Shown here: one piece after another, positions 32,386-40,609 of the stretch
Numbering within the stretch: position 1 is the stretch's first letter
How the letters are laid out: every line of letters starts with the position of its first letter
IMG/VR virus record: IMGVR_UViG_3300037089_000136
Coordinates: 1-45,141 of that record
Direction: 5' to 3' (one strand)
DNA from: a virus
DNA length: 45,141 nt
Made by a program: the position numbers and the translations under genes
Notes under the pieces: model-generated
Told to the model about the DNA's origin: nothing
The model's database searches: none
Seen by the model: the letters and a program-made list of their open reading frames with translations, nothing else

Positions 32386-32418
32386 ACGCGACGTGGGCTA
32401 CGCGACGGGGACTGCGGC

Positions 32419-32730
32419 TTAGATCGCGGGCGTGATGCTCAGGTTGCCGCCCGCCGTGTCCTGGATGACTGCGATCTTGTCGGTCGACGCGCAGACGAAA
32501 TACTCCGGCAACTTGGCTGGCAGGAACATCGAGGTCGCCAATGCGGTCGGGTTCGCGCCGAACAGGATGTGGCAGTCCGTGGTCGATACCACGCGCACCA
32601 CGATGCCGCCGACCGCCGCGCTCTGCGCCGAGGCTGCACCGACCGCGACGTTCTGCGTCGTCCCCGGTTTCATGGCGGGGAACGCGCCTCCCGGTACGCC
32701 GCAAACGGCGCTGATCTTTCCTGTCGTCAT
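32419..32730 (-). CDS. small structural tail-region protein
   Basis: A 103-aa protein with AGAGGAG before its ATG. It is beta-rich with strands such as VVRVVSTTDCHILFGANP, MFLPAKLPEYFVCAS and KIAVIQDTAGGNLSI; this pattern is seen in small phage virion proteins. It sits between a tail protein and the hub. I cannot name the family; a tail accessory or decoration role is likely. Confidence 0.7.
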   Translation of the reverse strand: MTTGKISAVCGVPGGAFPAMKPGTTQNVAVGAASAQSAAVGGIVVRVVSTTDCHILFGANPTALATSMFLPAKLPEYFVCASTDKIAVIQDTAGGNLSITPAI

Positions 32731-32742
32731 GATGTTTCTCCT

Positions 32743-33144
32743 CTAAGCCAACTCGATGAGTTCGATCTGCACGTCCGACCTGCCAGGCGTGACCGACTGG
32801 TTCCAGTCCGTGTTGAACCGGACGACGTACCTGCCGGTCACCGCCGCGCCGGTCGGGTCGTACGAGAACTTCGGACTGGCCTCGTACGGGTCGTAAAAGT
32901 AGAACGGTTCGTGCGTGCCGTTCCGCGCGTCATAGAAGCTCCGCAGCGCGGCCAACTGGGTTGGAGTAAGCCGCTTCGTGATGGTCCACTTCTTGCGACT
33001 GGTCGCCGCCTGCGCCGACCGCTGCGACTCGCCGTTCCGGTATTCGTTGTCGATGACGGGGTACTCGCGCGTGTGGACGAACGCGCGGCAGAGGCTGTTG
33101 GGCAGCACCGTGGCGGGTGCGGCGTTTGCGACGCTGCCCGGCAT
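32743..33144 (-). CDS. minor tail protein
   Basis: A 133-aa protein overlapping the tape-measure stop by one base (TAATG). It contains ATSRKKWTITKRLTPTQLAALRSFYDARNG and EPFYFYDPYEASP, a pattern shared by DUF2460-like and GTA-type minor tail proteins and echoed in the hub N-terminus. Proteins at this place help join the tail tube to the tip (distal tail type). The overall layout (tape measure, this protein, hub) supports it. Confidence 0.75.
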   Translation of the reverse strand: MPGSVANAAPATVLPNSLCRAFVHTREYPVIDNEYRNGESQRSAQAATSRKKWTITKRLTPTQLAALRSFYDARNGTHEPFYFYDPYEASPKFSYDPTGAAVTGRYVVRFNTDWNQSVTPGRSDVQIELIELA

Positions 33145-36100
33145 TACGAAGTCACCAGGCCGGGGCTCAATTGGAGGCTGGTCAATTCCCGGCGACCAGC
33201 GTTGGACCGCGCCGCGCTCAACGACGCACTCGCGACCACGCGGGGGTTGTTCGCGATGGCCTGTACCGCCTGCCCCTGGAGCAGGCTGGTGGTCGCAGGA
33301 CCGTCGAGTTGGATCACCACCGGTCCCGCGCCGGAGGCCACACCGCTGCCGATGCTATCCATCGACGGAAGCCCGCCCATGCCGGGGAGCGCCGTGCCGT
33401 TGGAGTATCCGGGCGATTGGAACAGGGAGCCGCCCGACTGCACCAGATCGAGCGAGTGGACCTGTGCGGGCATCCCCTTGGTCTGCTGGCCCGTGCTCAT
33501 GGCGTACAACTGGATCAGGTCACGGATCTGCGCCGTCCGGATCGCCATGTCGAGGTTGCCGCCGTACGATTGCTTCGCGGTGTCCACGATCTGCTGCAAG
33601 AGTGCTTTGTCGGGGATGTCGACTCCGTACAGATCCTTGATCTTCTGGCGCGCCTTCTCGACCGCGCCTTTGATAAACAACCGGACCATGCCCGCCGCGA
33701 AGCCCGCGATCCCGCCGATCAACGCGCCCAGGGGACCGCCGAACTTCGCGCCAATGAGCGCGCCGCCCGCCGTCGTCTCCGCGACGCCGATCTTACCGCC
33801 GCGCCGGAGACCGTCCATCGCCAGGATCGCGCCGCCAGCCAGCATTGCGCCGCCCTTCATCCCGCCGATGCCCTTGGCGTCCGCGAGCTTCGTCATATTG
33901 CCCGCCTCGTCCATGCTCCAACGCTCGGGCTTGAACCCGATGTTGCCGAGGCTCGTGAGCATCTGCTTCCAACCGGCGATGCTCTGTTTGAGGTTGGCCA
34001 GGACGCCGACGCCAGCCTTTGACGTGACGCCACCACTACCGGTACCCGCGCCGCCACCGGCACCGCCCAGGATGATCTGCGCCGCCTGCTGCTGGCTCAT
34101 GCTGCCGCCACCGGGAACAAACGGAGGCGTGCCCCAACCGCCGCCCGCGCCGCCGGGGATCGCGCCGCCACCTGTTCCGCCGAACACCGGCACCGCGCCG
34201 ATGCCCAGCAAGCCACCCAGCCCGCCCAGCATCCCGCCGCTACCGCCAGGCCCGGTCCCGCCACCCGCGAACGTGACCTTCTGGCCGGTGAACATCTGCA
34301 TCAGCATGGCCGCGACGCGCGACGTGACCACGTCCTTGATGGCCGTCAGGAGCGCGGTCTTCAGCGAGTTACCGATGGCCTTCCACACCGACTGCGACTT
34401 GGTGAGGAGCGCATCGAAGACGCCACCAGCCTGCTGTTTGAGCGAGTCGAAGATCTGCCGGTTGTGCTCGCGCACCAACTGCGTGGTCCGGTTGGCTGCG
34501 TTCTCGCGCGCCGCTTGGATCGCGGCGTCGTTGGCCTCCTCGCCCTGGTCGCGGATATCCTGGCGTTGCTGGGTCAACTCCGCGATCCGCGCGGTGATCG
34601 CATCGGCCTTGTAGCCAAGCCGCTTGAGCGTCAACTCCTCCTCCAGCAGCATGCGCGAGGTGTCCATGTCGAACAGACTTTGTTTGACCTCATGGACCTT
34701 CTCCAGGTAATCGATCTCGATGGAAGCCTTCTGCTGCTCGACCGCGATCTTCTGGCCGAGCGTCTGCGCGTCCATGCCCTCGACCTGCCGCAGCCGCGCG
34801 TCTCGCTCGAAGCCCGCCCGCTGTTCCTCGAACGCGTACACGTCCCGCAGGTGATCCAGGTTCTTCTCGGCGATTTGGACGTCGTACTCCAAACGCTTCT
34901 GGTAGCGGTGCGATTCGAACTCCAACGCCTTCTGACGCGCCTCCTCATCGACCTTGACCTGCTCCGCGAGCGTCTTCCTGTTCTCCAGCGCGAAGTGGTC
35001 CTTGAACGCCTGAAACTTCTTCTGTGCCTGATCGATAATGGCGTCCCACGCCGCCTTGGTAAGCGATACCTGATGGGACACGCCCTTGTCGTCCACGAAC
35101 GACGTGCGTCGCGCGATCTCCGTGTTGATCTCCGCGACGTCCTTGGCGTACCCGGTCTTGCCCGCGCCGCCAGCAGCAATCGCCTGGTCTTTGAAGTACC
35201 GCTCGTTCTCGACCTGATGCTTCCGGATCTCCAGTTGGAGTTTGAGCGCCTCCGGGTCGGGCTGGCCCGCGAGGTGGAGTTTGGGCAGGCCCGCGCCGAA
35301 CGGAGTATCCTCCTCGCCGGGGATCGCCTTGCGGCCGGAGATGAGTTCGCGGATCGCGGCGTCGTCCATGCCTCGCTTACGGAGGTCTGCAATCTTGACC
35401 TTGCCCGAGACAACGTCCTTGCGGAGCGCGTCCGTCTCCATCTGCTTATAGCGCGCGTCCATCCCCTCCTTCATGTCGGAGTACTCTTTGTAAATGATCG
35501 CGCCCGCCCCGATGATGCCGCCCGCCAGCAGGAACGCGGGGTTGACTGCCATCGCGAGGTTGAGCGCGCCTTGCGCGAGCGCCCACGCCTTGGTTGCCGC
35601 CGTGATCGTGGCGATGATGCCGACGAGGACGAGCGTGCCCTTCCCGAACTTCTCGATGGCGTCCGTGTGCTCACCGAAGAAGGAAACCATGCCCTTCAGG
35701 AGACCGACCACGAGCATCAACTCGCCTTGGAACGCCTTGCCGACGTCCTCCTTGAGATCCTTCATATCGCGGGAGAGCTTCGCCATCTGACCGTCGAACG
35801 TGCCCGCCGCCTCTGCCGCCGCACCGTGGATGTTCTTCGCGGAGTCCACGATGGCGAGATACCGGACCATCTTGATCTGGTTCTCGTCAAGGGTCTTACC
35901 GTGAAGTTGCGCCTGTAGCCGCGCCACCTCCTCTGCCTTGGCGAGGTCGGGAAAGAGGCTCAGGGACCGGAGGCCCCGGGACTGGCCCGTCTCGATCGCC
36001 AGCATGATCTTCTCGAACGCGTCCGCTGCACTGATCCCTTCCGTGCTTACGGCGGCGGCGTCCTTGGCGATCTTGGCGAGGCTCTGCGCCTTGTCCAGAC

Positions 36101-36518
36101 CGATATCCGCGATGATGAGCTTCTGAACGCTGGTGGTGGCATCCGACGCCGCATAACCCACCTCGCGGATCGCGTCGATTGCCTTTTGCGCGGCGGCTGC
36201 GCCGTCGCCATGCGACTTGGCCAGCGTGCGCGCGATGGCGACCGCGCGGTCGGCATGCGCCGCTTCCTTCGCCGCCTCGACGGTCCACTCCTTCGCGAAT
36301 TCGATTGCCCGCTTGATCGCGTCCGCGAGGAGGTTGCCGGCCAAAGCGCCCTTCGCCATCGAAGCCGTCATACCGTCGATACCCTGCGAGGCGGCACGGG
36401 CCGACTTGGTGGCTGCGGCTTCGATGCCCGAGAGGTTCGCGTTGACGCTCTTGATGGACTGGTTGGCCTTGTCCACCTCCACGGTGACGACCAGTTCGAT
36501 CTGGTTATTGTTTGCCAT
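33144..36518 (-). CDS. tail tape measure protein
   Basis: A 1124-aa protein. The N-terminal ~210 residues are helical (NLSGIEAAATKSARAASQGIDGM), followed by hydrophobic segments (~315-345, AINPAFLLAGGIIGAGAIIY type), a long coiled coil (~470-690) and a Gly/Pro-rich stretch (~745-840). Near 920-960 a second hydrophobic region occurs (GGPLGALIGGIAGFAAGMVRLF). This is the standard layout of siphovirus tape measures, which fix tail length and pass to the host membrane at ejection. It starts 14 bp inside the end of the frameshifted chaperone gene. By the usual ~0.15 nm per residue rule, the tail would be roughly 170 nm. Confidence 0.93.
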   Translation of the reverse strand: MANNNQIELVVTVEVDKANQSIKSVNANLSGIEAAATKSARAASQGIDGMTASMAKGALAGNLLADAIKRAIEFAKEWTVEAAKEAAHADRAVAIARTLAKSHGDGAAAAQKAIDAIREVGYAASDATTSVQKLIIADIGLDKAQSLAKIAKDAAAVSTEGISAADAFEKIMLAIETGQSRGLRSLSLFPDLAKAEEVARLQAQLHGKTLDENQIKMVRYLAIVDSAKNIHGAAAEAAGTFDGQMAKLSRDMKDLKEDVGKAFQGELMLVVGLLKGMVSFFGEHTDAIEKFGKGTLVLVGIIATITAATKAWALAQGALNLAMAVNPAFLLAGGIIGAGAIIYKEYSDMKEGMDARYKQMETDALRKDVVSGKVKIADLRKRGMDDAAIRELISGRKAIPGEEDTPFGAGLPKLHLAGQPDPEALKLQLEIRKHQVENERYFKDQAIAAGGAGKTGYAKDVAEINTEIARRTSFVDDKGVSHQVSLTKAAWDAIIDQAQKKFQAFKDHFALENRKTLAEQVKVDEEARQKALEFESHRYQKRLEYDVQIAEKNLDHLRDVYAFEEQRAGFERDARLRQVEGMDAQTLGQKIAVEQQKASIEIDYLEKVHEVKQSLFDMDTSRMLLEEELTLKRLGYKADAITARIAELTQQRQDIRDQGEEANDAAIQAARENAANRTTQLVREHNRQIFDSLKQQAGGVFDALLTKSQSVWKAIGNSLKTALLTAIKDVVTSRVAAMLMQMFTGQKVTFAGGGTGPGGSGGMLGGLGGLLGIGAVPVFGGTGGGAIPGGAGGGWGTPPFVPGGGSMSQQQAAQIILGGAGGGAGTGSGGVTSKAGVGVLANLKQSIAGWKQMLTSLGNIGFKPERWSMDEAGNMTKLADAKGIGGMKGGAMLAGGAILAMDGLRRGGKIGVAETTAGGALIGAKFGGPLGALIGGIAGFAAGMVRLFIKGAVEKARQKIKDLYGVDIPDKALLQQIVDTAKQSYGGNLDMAIRTAQIRDLIQLYAMSTGQQTKGMPAQVHSLDLVQSGGSLFQSPGYSNGTALPGMGGLPSMDSIGSGVASGAGPVVIQLDGPATTSLLQGQAVQAIANNPRVVASASLSAARSNAGRRELTSLQLSPGLVTS

Positions 36519-36834
36519 GCGCGTTGGTCCGCTCGCGATCCAGCAGGTCCCGTTCGTCGTCCAGGATCAGCATCGTGTAGAACTCATCTGCCCGGACATC
36601 GTCCAGGCCGACATGTATTCCCAGGTTGAGCGCTGCGCGCAGGTCCAGTGCGCGCCGGATGAGCAATCCGGCCTCAGAAGTCTGCGCCGCGTCGAGTTGG
36701 TCTTGGGGGCAGTGGTCGCACCGGCCACCCTCTGGCGCGTCCGGACATAGGCCCGGATCGCACAGGTCGTCGCGCCGGAGCGCCCAGTGGACGAGGTAAC
36801 GCAGGGAGGGCCGTTCCGGCCACTCCCCCGCTAA
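36505..36834 (-). CDS. tail assembly chaperone GT extension, made by -1 frameshift
   Basis: A 109-codon frame with no ATG, GTG or TTG in its first 55 codons, lying just after the chaperone stop and shifted -1 relative to it. The product begins LAGEWPERPSLRYLVHWALR, has a Cys/His cluster (RDDLCDPGLCP, GRCDHCP), then SEAGLLIRRALDLRAALN and DDVRADEFYTMLILDDERD, the latter typical of the C-terminal half of tail chaperones. The TAA at 36505 lies 14 bp inside the tape measure gene. It would be read only as a fusion with the upstream protein through the slip site at 36831-36839. This is the G/GT arrangement of lambda. Confidence 0.8.
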   Translation of the reverse strand, partial: LAGEWPERPSLRYLVHWALRRDDLCDPGLCPDAPEGGRCDHCPQDQLDAAQTSEAGLLIRRALDLRAALNLGIHVGLDDVRADEFYTMLILDDERDLLDRERTNAHGKQ

Positions 36835-36856
36835 AAACTTGCCTCCCGATCCTCCT
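36804..36856 (-). promoter_or_regulatory. programmed -1 ribosomal frameshift signal
   Basis: On the minus strand the chaperone frame ends AGT TTT TAG. Five T (36837-36833) let the Phe tRNA on TTT slip back one base onto TTT with the stop in the A site. Upstream are Shine-Dalgarno-like AGGAGG (36856-36851), 14 nt before, and GGGAGG (36847-36842). Four bases after the slip TTA begins a hairpin (36827-36804): GGGAG-T-GGCC-loop GGAAC-GGCC-CTCCC. Slippery run, upstream SD and downstream stem-loop are the three classical elements, though a P-site slip at a stop codon is less usual than the X XXY YYZ heptamer. Confidence 0.7.
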
Positions 36857-37448
36857 GGAAGGATGCGTCGAGAGCGTCGATGGCGGCTTTGACCGCGATG
36901 GCCTGATGGATGATCGGCACGTCTCCGACGTACCCCTCCGTGGCGTCGAGGAGCCTCTTGTACAGGTCGCCCGCCGCGCGCACGTTGATCGTGAGTTCCT
37001 GCCGGTTGAACGGCAGGTCCAGCACGCGAGCGAAGCCGCGCCGGTACTGGTTCACGTCCTTCGCGGACGGCATCTTGAGGAGGACCTTCGCGGTGGCGCC
37101 CAGCACCCGGAGTGTCACGCGGAAGGAGTCGCCCGCCAGGACAACGTCGTCCACATCGCAGGTGGAGAGTTGCTCGATGACCTTCTGCGCCTCGAACGCA
37201 TCGACTTCAGGTCCCTCCTCGGTGCGGATCTTCGCCAGCATCGCGGCGTCGATATCCTCACCGTTCGGGATCGTCGTCTCAGAGATCCCGCGCCCGAGTT
37301 GCTTCACGATCACCTTGCGGCGGCGCTGGCGTTCGACCCACTCGTCGTCGGACGGGAAGCGGGTCCGGACGGTCTTGACGCCGTCCGGTCCCCGAAGTTG
37401 GATGGCGACCGGCCTGGTCGCGTCAAAAACAGGAGCGTTGCTGTCCAT
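36831..37448 (-). CDS. tail assembly chaperone (G-like)
   Basis: A 205-aa protein between tail tube and tape measure, the position of the chaperone that coats the tape measure during tail assembly. N-terminus VFDATRPVAIQLRGPDGVKTVRTRFPSD (residues ~7-34) is followed by a helical region with Leu/Arg repeats (VLLKMPSAKDVNQYRRGF, FNRQELTINVRAAGDLYKRLLDA). The TAG at 36831 is at the slip site, so ribosomes either stop here or continue in the -1 frame. AAAGGA lies 12 bp before the ATG. Confidence 0.8.
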   Translation of the reverse strand: MDSNAPVFDATRPVAIQLRGPDGVKTVRTRFPSDDEWVERQRRRKVIVKQLGRGISETTIPNGEDIDAAMLAKIRTEEGPEVDAFEAQKVIEQLSTCDVDDVVLAGDSFRVTLRVLGATAKVLLKMPSAKDVNQYRRGFARVLDLPFNRQELTINVRAAGDLYKRLLDATEGYVGDVPIIHQAIAVKAAIDALDASFQEDREASF

Positions 37449-37463
37449 TTGTCGTTTGTTCCT

Positions 37464-38504
37464 TTACTGGCAGATCTGATCTACCGCACACTTGCCGACC
37501 GCCGTCAGAATGCCGTTGGTGACGTGGTACATCGGCAGGCACTCGACTGCGACGGTGAGAATCTGGTCCGTCTCCGCGATCTCAACCACCGAGTAGGTGA
37601 TTTGCTGCCACGTCAACTGGAGCGAGTTGCTCACGTCGTACGCCAGCGTGACGACCGCCGTGCCGGTCGTCTGCGCCTTGAGCTTCGTGTACTCGTCCGA
37701 TCCGTTCATGAACCGCGCGACGAACTTCAGGTTGCCCGCACGGTTGCCGAACTCCAGCCGCCCGCGAATCGCGCCGGTGGTCCCGTCGCCCGCCGTCTGG
37801 AAGCCGGAGCCCGGGAAGAAGCCCGCATCCATCCGGATGTTGTTCTTCCAGCCAGTCTCCAGGGAGACGATGTTCTTGTTGGTCACATAGTCGACGCCGT
37901 TGATCGACAGCGTCAGCGAAGCGGACGGCAGGAGCTTCTCAGCGGTCGCGGCGGGCATCGTGATGCCGGTCGCGGTGTCGATCATCTTGCCGGAGCCGAC
38001 CAGTTCGACGCTGATCTTGCTGTTGGCGCGGCCAGGCCCGGAGCCAACGCTGATCTGGAAGGACTCGATGGCCATCCCGACCGCTTGCCGGTCAACCACC
38101 ACGCCGCCGCCAGGCCGGATCTGCTCGACGTACGAGAGGTACGGCAGGTCTGCGGCGTCCCCAGCGGAGGGGATAAGCGGAGTGCAGGTGTACACGTACG
38201 GCCCCGCGCCGGTCTTGACGACCTTCCCCAAGGCAAAACAGACCGCCCACGCGCCAATCTCCGCGCCCAGATATTTCTCGAGGGTGACACCCACGTCCCA
38301 CGCCGTCTTGAACGTGACGGTCGGGAATTCGTGGCCCTTGCCGTACTCGTCGGCGTCGTTTTCCGTGGCAAGCTTCGGGTTCGCGAGAGAGGCGTTCAAC
38401 TTGCTGAAGCGCCACATATCGGCTGCGACGCTGGCGGTCACAATGTCGGCCTGCTTCTTCTTCCCGAAGCAGACCAGAACTTCCTGTAGCCTAGTCGTGG
38501 ACAT
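37464..38504 (-). CDS. major tail tube protein
   Basis: A 346-aa protein at the tail tube position, with AGGAGG before its ATG. KTAWDVGVTLEKYLGAEIGAWAVCFALGKV, then YVYTCTPL and SVGSGPGRANSKISVELVGSGKM, and in the C-terminal half INGVDYVTNKNIVSLETGW, GRLEFGNRAGNLKFVARFMNGS and LTWQQITYSVVE are typical of siphophage tail tube proteins. The gene overlaps the 51-aa gene by 14 bp. Expected to polymerise as hexamer rings around the tape measure. Confidence 0.88.
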   Translation of the reverse strand: MSTTRLQEVLVCFGKKKQADIVTASVAADMWRFSKLNASLANPKLATENDADEYGKGHEFPTVTFKTAWDVGVTLEKYLGAEIGAWAVCFALGKVVKTGAGPYVYTCTPLIPSAGDAADLPYLSYVEQIRPGGGVVVDRQAVGMAIESFQISVGSGPGRANSKISVELVGSGKMIDTATGITMPAATAEKLLPSASLTLSINGVDYVTNKNIVSLETGWKNNIRMDAGFFPGSGFQTAGDGTTGAIRGRLEFGNRAGNLKFVARFMNGSDEYTKLKAQTTGTAVVTLAYDVSNSLQLTWQQITYSVVEIAETDQILTVAVECLPMYHVTNGILTAVGKCAVDQICQ

Positions 38505-38646
38505 TCGTCGTTACCTCCTCGTTGGACGGCGCGGCGCACTGGCTCCAGCCAGTGACCATGAGCGGCGTCAGTACCTCGGGCGTGGCATCAACTTCCTTCG
38601 GTTCGCCCACTCCGAAAGGCGGCTTCATCCAAACTTTGTCGGGCAT
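38491..38646 (-). CDS. 51-aa phage protein upstream of tail tube gene
   Basis: A small gene from the ATG at 38646 (GGAGA upstream) to a TAG that overlaps the tail tube start by 14 bp. It begins MPDKVWMKPPFGVGEPKEVD, continues TPEVLTPLMVTGWSQC and ends in an acidic tail. Small phage proteins with the pattern 'proline-rich start...leucine...GW' are common near head-tail genes; their function is uncertain. It abuts the tail terminator gene with no gap. Confidence 0.62.
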   Translation of the reverse strand: MPDKVWMKPPFGVGEPKEVDATPEVLTPLMVTGWSQCAAPSNEEVTTNVHD

Positions 38647-39120
38647 TTATTGGTCTCCGATCTCGGTGAACGTAATGGGGACTTCGAAGTAATCCAGGCC
38701 CTCCGCGTCCGTCTGGCGTTGGATCAACGGCAGGTCCATCGGGTGGCAGTCGGGGTGGATCGAGGTATTCAACATCTGCTGCCCTCCGTGCGCTGGTACG
38801 CCCTTCGTGATGAGCCGGAAGATCCGGTAGTACGGAGTGGGCGGGTCGCCATCGACCGTCTCACGCGCCCGGACGAACAGCGTCACCTGATGCTTCCACA
38901 CGTCGAAGCCGCCGAAGGTGCCAGGCCCAGTGCCCTGCCAAGCAGCCATGATCGACGGCGCGGGCATCGAGTGGATCGCGTGCGTGAGGCTGACCTTTTT
39001 CGGGTACTGGTCGTGGTACGCGAAGATCCGGCCTGGGTCGCCAGCCATCTCGACCAGCAGTTCGGGAATGTCTTGCAGGACCGCGACGAGGTTGTCTACC
39101 AGGACGGAGGTGTCAATCAT
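38647..39120 (-). CDS. tail terminator/tail completion protein
   Basis: A 157-aa protein. 'LVDNLVAVLQDIPELLVEMAG', then strands 'HQVTLFVRARET' and 'YYRIFRLITKG' and the closing 'DYFEVPITFTEIGD' resemble tail terminators/minor tail proteins of the gpU/TtpA type, which cap the tail tube. Position right after a gp10-like neck protein and before the tail tube supports this. It overlaps the upstream gene by ATGA. Confidence 0.68.
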   Translation of the reverse strand: MIDTSVLVDNLVAVLQDIPELLVEMAGDPGRIFAYHDQYPKKVSLTHAIHSMPAPSIMAAWQGTGPGTFGGFDVWKHQVTLFVRARETVDGDPPTPYYRIFRLITKGVPAHGGQQMLNTSIHPDCHPMDLPLIQRQTDAEGLDYFEVPITFTEIGDQ

Positions 39121-39569
39121 TGCTTACCGCCAAGGCTGCGTTCGATGACCATCCGCGGCGCGATTTCCGCGAGGAGTTGCTGCGCGGTCTGGTGGACCAC
39201 TTGGCGATTCTTGGGTGAGAAGACTGCCCAGGGCTCGATCTTGCTGGTGATCCACGCCTTGATCCGGTCCTTGCGAGTCGAGTTGCTGGCCTTGGCCTTG
39301 TTTTCGCTCACCGACCGGACCTGGAAGTTCCGGAGCATATTGCCGGTCAACATCAGATCCCGGCGATTGCCCTTGCCCATCTTGGTCTTGCGAATTGCGT
39401 AGTAGCGGGAGAGAGGCTTCGCCGCGCCATCGTTCGGTCCCTGCGCCGCCGCCAGCCGGTTCTTGACGGACGCCAGCCCGACGTTGCCGATCTTGAACAT
39501 CTGCGCCTGCTTGATGTTGAGCCGGTCGAGACGCGCCTCTTTCTTCTGGTAGATCCTGACCGAAGCCAT
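39117..39569 (-). CDS. HK97 gp10-like neck/tail protein
   Basis: A 150-aa basic protein. NIKQAQMFKIGNVGLASVKNRLAAAQGPNDGAAKPL and the later KPLSRYYAIRKTKMGKGNRRDLMLTGNMLRNF match the GTA-type/HK97 gp10 or P2 gpS-like pattern 'S.....A.PLS..Y...K...G....L.LTG.M'. This family acts as tail completion or neck component. Contains many Lys/Arg and ends 'ERSLGGKQ'. It starts 8 bp after the previous gene. Confidence 0.72.
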   Translation of the reverse strand: MASVRIYQKKEARLDRLNIKQAQMFKIGNVGLASVKNRLAAAQGPNDGAAKPLSRYYAIRKTKMGKGNRRDLMLTGNMLRNFQVRSVSENKAKASNSTRKDRIKAWITSKIEPWAVFSPKNRQVVHQTAQQLLAEIAPRMVIERSLGGKQ

Positions 39570-39576
39570 AGGAGCC

Positions 39577-39873
39577 TCACGCCGCCGCGCGCATGGAAAG
39601 CACGATGCCGCCCATCGAGTCGACGTTCACTTCGAATACCGTGTACGTCACGCCGTCAAGGACCACCACGTCCCCATGCTCCGGGTGGGTGGTGAAGTCT
39701 GCCAGGCCAACGAAGAGACGTGCGTACAGGCCCTCGCGGTGACGCTCCTCGTCGGAGTCCTTCATCACGACGCCCATAACGGCGAACGGCGCGTCGGTGC
39801 CCTGCTGGTAGGACACCGCCGTCCCGAACGTCTTGACGCACGCCTTGTTGAGCGCGGCAAATGGATCTGCCAT
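39577..39873 (-). CDS. head-tail joining protein (gpFII/attachment type)
   Basis: A 98-aa protein. The opening MADPFAALNKACVKTFG and following YQQGTDAPFAVMGVVMKDS, HPEHGDVVVLDGVTYTVFEV and C-terminal GGIVLSMRAA reproduce the usual lambda FII-like head-tail joining layout (helix, loop with beta-hairpin, 'V.v.G..Y.V..v..d..G.v.l.L'). It should bind the head completion ring and prepare it for tail docking. The start is 4 bp after the stop of the upstream gene. Confidence 0.8.
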   Translation of the reverse strand: MADPFAALNKACVKTFGTAVSYQQGTDAPFAVMGVVMKDSDEERHREGLYARLFVGLADFTTHPEHGDVVVLDGVTYTVFEVNVDSMGGIVLSMRAAA

Positions 39874-39877
39874 TGGA

Positions 39878-40357
39878 TTAGCTCAGGATGTGGACCCGAT
39901 ACGAGACCTTCACGCGCAGCACAGCGTCGTTGGCTGCGTTGCCGGTGAACTCGCCCGCGCCCATGTTGTGCAGCACGAGCGGCTGGTTCTCGCACCCCGT
40001 CCGCGCGGTGATCGGATCGAGTTTCACCAGGCCGTACGTCACCTGATCCGCAGCCTGATCGATGAAGCCGGTCGTCTCGATGGTCTGCGACACCTGAACG
40101 CCCGCCCCGTTCTGGTATTTGATCGCGAGGTTGGCCGTGGCCTCCACCAGGACGTTCGCGCCAGCCTTGAGTTGCAGGACCGCCGACAAGAACTCCAGCA
40201 CCTTGCCAACGCCAGGCGCGGGTACAAGCGTCTTCGGCGTGGCGCGAACCGCCTTGATCTCGGCGTTCGCCACGAGGACGTCCGCGAACTTGAAGTCCGC
40301 GCCGCCCTGATTCAGCAGAGGTACGACGACCTTGCCCTTAAACTTTTGCGCGCCCAT
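39878..40357 (-). CDS. virion-associated hypothetical protein
   Basis: A 159-aa protein from the ATG at 40357, with AAGGAG at good spacing; the upstream extension to 40522 lies inside the next gene and is rejected. Beta-rich strands (KGKVVVPLLNQ, VLVEATANLAIKYQ, VLRVKVSYRVHIL) suggest a jellyroll-like structural protein. It lies between capsid and neck genes. I cannot name a family; a head surface or fibre-like decoration protein is possible. Confidence 0.66.
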   Translation of the reverse strand: MGAQKFKGKVVVPLLNQGGADFKFADVLVANAEIKAVRATPKTLVPAPGVGKVLEFLSAVLQLKAGANVLVEATANLAIKYQNGAGVQVSQTIETTGFIDQAADQVTYGLVKLDPITARTGCENQPLVLHNMGAGEFTGNAANDAVLRVKVSYRVHILS

Positions 40358-40595
40358 GGGGTTTCTCCTTCCGGTTCTTGGTTTGGGGATTTGCGGAAGG
40401 CTCGACCTGCTCAACCTTCCGCGTTTCGAACAACTGGCGCATGCGCTGCAAGTACAACCGGCGCGGTCCCGGTTCGTCCGGAGGAGACGGCATCGCCTCC
40501 CCCGGTTTGAACCGGACGCCATTGAAGACCGGCAAGCGCGCTGTCGCCAGGAACGAGGCCGAGGGATCGAACCTCGGCAGTGAACGGTAAGCCAT
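40338..40595 (-). CDS. small head-region protein
   Basis: An 85-aa protein with AAGGAGG before the ATG at 40595, overlapping the next gene by 20 bp. It begins MAYRSLPRFDPSASFLATAR and has LPVFNGVRFKPGEAMPSP and RRLYLQRMRQLFETRKVEQ. Phage proteins of 60-100 aa with a C-terminal 'R.LY..R.I' are common between capsid and head-tail joining genes. Role unknown; possibly head completion. Confidence 0.66.
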   Translation of the reverse strand: MAYRSLPRFDPSASFLATARLPVFNGVRFKPGEAMPSPPDEPGPRRLYLQRMRQLFETRKVEQVEPSANPQTKNRKEKPHGRAKV

Positions 40596-40609
40596 CGGAG
40601 CCTCCTTCC

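Noticed and set aside
32264-32418. Small gene (GTG near 32370) in the gap before the hub gene
   Set aside because: It would have its start inside the hairpin, no SD and an unremarkable ~32-aa product.
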